Positions 32,471-33,672 of a stretch of 33,672 bases of DNA are shown here, one piece after another. Below the pieces are notes generated by a model. The model saw only the letters and a list, made by a program, of their open reading frames with translations. It ran no database searches and had not been told where the DNA came from. The stretch comes from Candidatus Gastranaerophilales bacterium (lineage in GTDB: Bacteria > Cyanobacteriota > Vampirovibrionia > Gastranaerophilales > Gastranaerophilaceae), in assembly GCA_944323625.1 (NCBI GenBank), contig CALUTD010000022.1, positions 1-33,672 of the forward strand. The letters are read 5' to 3'. The translations under genes and the position numbers were made by a program. How positions within the stretch are numbered: position 1 is the first letter of the stretch; each line of letters opens with the position of its first letter.

Positions 32471-33128
32471 TAGCCTTTAAAGGCAAACATTTTTGCCCTT
32501 GTGCTTCCAGTATATCAACGAACTTTTGTATGTTAACTCTTATTGCGGGGAATGTATTATAATGCATAGGGATTACTTCCATTGCATAAAGCATTTTTGC
32601 TGCAATTGCAGCATCATTCATATCCATTGTATAATATCCGCCTACCGGCAAAAGTGCGTAATAAGGGTTGTATAATTCTCCTATTAGCGAGAAATCGGGC
32701 ATTAAGGCTGTATCTCCGGCGTGGAATACTCTTGTTCCGTCTATATCAAACAATAAACTTGCGGCAAGACCGCCATAGGGTAACTCTGCATTAGAGCTTG
32801 AATGAACTGCATTTAAAAATTTTACCGAGCCCCATTTAAACTCCAAATGTGCACCGATATTAACACCTATAACTTTTGCACCCTTTGAAGCGCAATAATT
32901 AGCAAGCTCAAACACTGCAATAATCGGTGCATTTTTTACTTTTGATATCTCTATCGCATCACCTAAATGGTCGCTATGTGCGTGTGTTACACATATATGA
33001 GTAATTTTTTTTGTATTATAATCAAATTTTGCTGCCGGATTCCCTGTTATAAAAGGATCTATCAATATTCCGTCATTATCTTTTTCAATATAAAAAGCAC
33101 TGTGGCCTAAATAGGTTAATTTTCTCAT
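32451..33128 (-). CDS. UPF0173 metal-dependent hydrolase (metallo-beta-lactamase fold)
   Basis: 225 residues, normal for the UPF0173/YtkL family. Metal site motif HAHSDH at 49-54; further ligands are likely the His in VFHAGDTAL near 136 and in PMHYNTFP near 193. The start LTYLGHSAFYIE and GILIDPFITGNP are typical of the family. A cytosolic hydrolase with two metal ions; the substrate is not known. GAGGA lies before the ATG. First gene of the operon with DUF3326 and a prepilin. Confidence 0.9.
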   Translation of the reverse strand: MRKLTYLGHSAFYIEKDNDGILIDPFITGNPAAKFDYNTKKITHICVTHAHSDHLGDAIEISKVKNAPIIAVFELANYCASKGAKVIGVNIGAHLEFKWGSVKFLNAVHSSSNAELPYGGLAASLLFDIDGTRVFHAGDTALMPDFSLIGELYNPYYALLPVGGYYTMDMNDAAIAAKMLYAMEVIPMHYNTFPAIRVNIQKFVDILEAQGQKCLPLKANEYVEL

Positions 33129-33181
33129 ATTTTCCTCATTACAATTCCCGATTTTCTACATTTTAACAAATTTTAATAATA

Positions 33182-33198
33182 AAATGAATCATTCATTT
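33182..33198. promoter_or_regulatory. 17-base palindrome upstream of the UPF0173 operon
   Basis: AAATGAAT-C-ATTCATTT, 8-base perfect arms around one base, 54 bases before the operon start. Could be an operator. The surrounding sequence is AT-rich and has no other clear feature. Confidence 0.35.
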
Positions 33199-33248
33199 AA
33201 ATGCTTTTATTTATATTTTAGTTAAAGCTTCTATAGGTAAGAACCTAA

Positions 33249-33275
33249 CCGGCATAGCCGGCTCCTAACTTGATT
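33249..33275 (-). repeat. CAAGTTAGGAGCCGGCTATG-type dispersed unit, inverted copy
   Basis: Minus-strand copy of the AATCAAGTTAG(A/G)AGCCGGCT..GCCGG unit found six times around recA on the plus strand (27695, 27753, 28341, 29831, 29991, 30050). It contains a CCGGC/GCCGG mini-hairpin. Confidence 0.75.
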
Positions 33276-33357
33276 AACTTATTTAAACATTACTCAACTT
33301 ATTTTCTAGCTTACCCAAATTATTTTTTGGCAGAGCCATCGGAAAAATCCGCTTTCC

Positions 33358-33490
33358 GTCAACCTGAACTTGTTTCAGGTTCTTACCAACATAGAAAAAT
33401 AACATGAAACTACAAATATAAAACCCCGAAAAATTCATGTGTAATTTCAGGCCGGTAAGATCCTGAGCTCGCTTCGCTCCTCAGGATGAC
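33358..33490. repeat. 133-base element, right-edge copy 1
   Basis: Starts GTCAACCTGAACTTG and ends CTCAGGATGAC. The ends are inverted relative to each other (GTCA.CCTGA) and each can fold on itself (CCTGA-ACTTGTT-TCAGG; CCTGAG-CTCGCTTCG-CTCAGG). Two differences from the copy at 33540. It resembles a non-autonomous mobile or REP/BIME-type element; it encodes nothing. Confidence 0.8.
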
Positions 33491-33539
33491 GATTAAAGTG
33501 TTATCTTTTAAGCAGTTAACAAGAAGCACCCTCTCCCTT

Positions 33540-33672
33540 GTCAACCTGAACTTGTTTCAGGTTCTTGCCAACATAGAAAAATAACATGAAACTATAAATA
33601 TAAAACCCCGAAAAATTCATGTGTAATTTCAGGCCGGTAAGATCCTGAGCTCGCTTCGCTCCTCAGGATGAC
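33540..33672. repeat. 133-base element, right-edge copy 2 (ends at window edge)
   Basis: Direct repeat of 33358-33490 with two base differences. Its last base is the last base of the window, so the sequence stops exactly at the element boundary, as happens when an assembly breaks at a repeat. Confidence 0.8.

Noticed and set aside
33358-33672. CRISPR array from the repeated 133-base units
   Set aside because: Only two copies, far too long for CRISPR repeats, with inverted ends and no cas genes.
1-33672. tRNA, rRNA or known riboswitches
   Set aside because: No cloverleaf, rRNA or recognisable riboswitch core was seen by reading; a covariance-model search could not be run.

Overview
The window is AT-rich and most likely comes from a non-photosynthetic relative of Cyanobacteria (Melainabacteria/Vampirovibrionia, probably Gastranaerophilales-like). 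Three things point there. The RNA polymerase beta' subunit is split into RpoC1 and RpoC2, and RpoC2 carries a very large insertion in the trigger loop, as in Cyanobacteria. There is a DUF3326 protein, a family I know mainly from cyanobacteria. There are five prepilin-like proteins with FTLSEVLITL-type leaders and a 'D-(I/V)-N-G...P-N..G.D.F' motif typical of that group. The assignment is inferred from gene content, without a database search.

Layout. 1-2728 (minus): the 5' end of a G-tract leader running off the left edge, then a TPR protein, zinc alcohol dehydrogenase and flippase-like membrane protein operon. 2729-5645 (plus): three tandem prepilin paralogues, each with its own leader. 5689-7461: glutamine-type NAD synthetase with a damaged glutaminase site. 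7608-17130 (minus): a small secreted protein, then rpoC2, rpoC1 and rpoB (transcribed rpoB first). 17434-18462 (plus): a compact subtilisin-like protease that abuts, convergently, a gene for a >1,290-residue repetitive surface/secreted protein (minus). 22627-23779: a prepilin and a divergent XRE regulator. 23825-25669 (minus): a sugar-nucleotidyltransferase with a long N-terminal extension. 25840-29581 (plus): an orphan sensor kinase and recA, separated and flanked by dispersed repeats. 30211-33128 (minus): an overlapping operon of an UPF0173 metallo-hydrolase, a DUF3326 protein and a large prepilin. 33182-33672: repeats, ending exactly at the end of a 133-bp repeat copy.

The most interesting signal is a set of five long G homopolymers (8-10 G), the only runs of that size I found in this AT-rich window. 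Four lie in the motif CGCTAC-G(8-10)-TA, each inside a short leader ORF that begins at ATG after a strong Shine-Dalgarno. In the three complete copies the leader ORF is followed by a well-formed intrinsic terminator and then a prepilin gene. One G-count phase (8 G, copy 1) keeps the leader ORF open up to or through the terminator stem; the other phases (9 G, copies 2 and 3) stop it at once. This suggests phase-variable, translation-controlled attenuation of pilin expression, with copy 1 ON and copies 2 and 3 OFF in this sequence. The fifth tract (10 G) lies in the first codons of the large surface protein gene and currently frameshifts it; 9 G would restore one continuous ORF. Slipped-strand variation could therefore switch several surface proteins. 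The mechanism is inference; the tracts, frames and hairpins are read directly.
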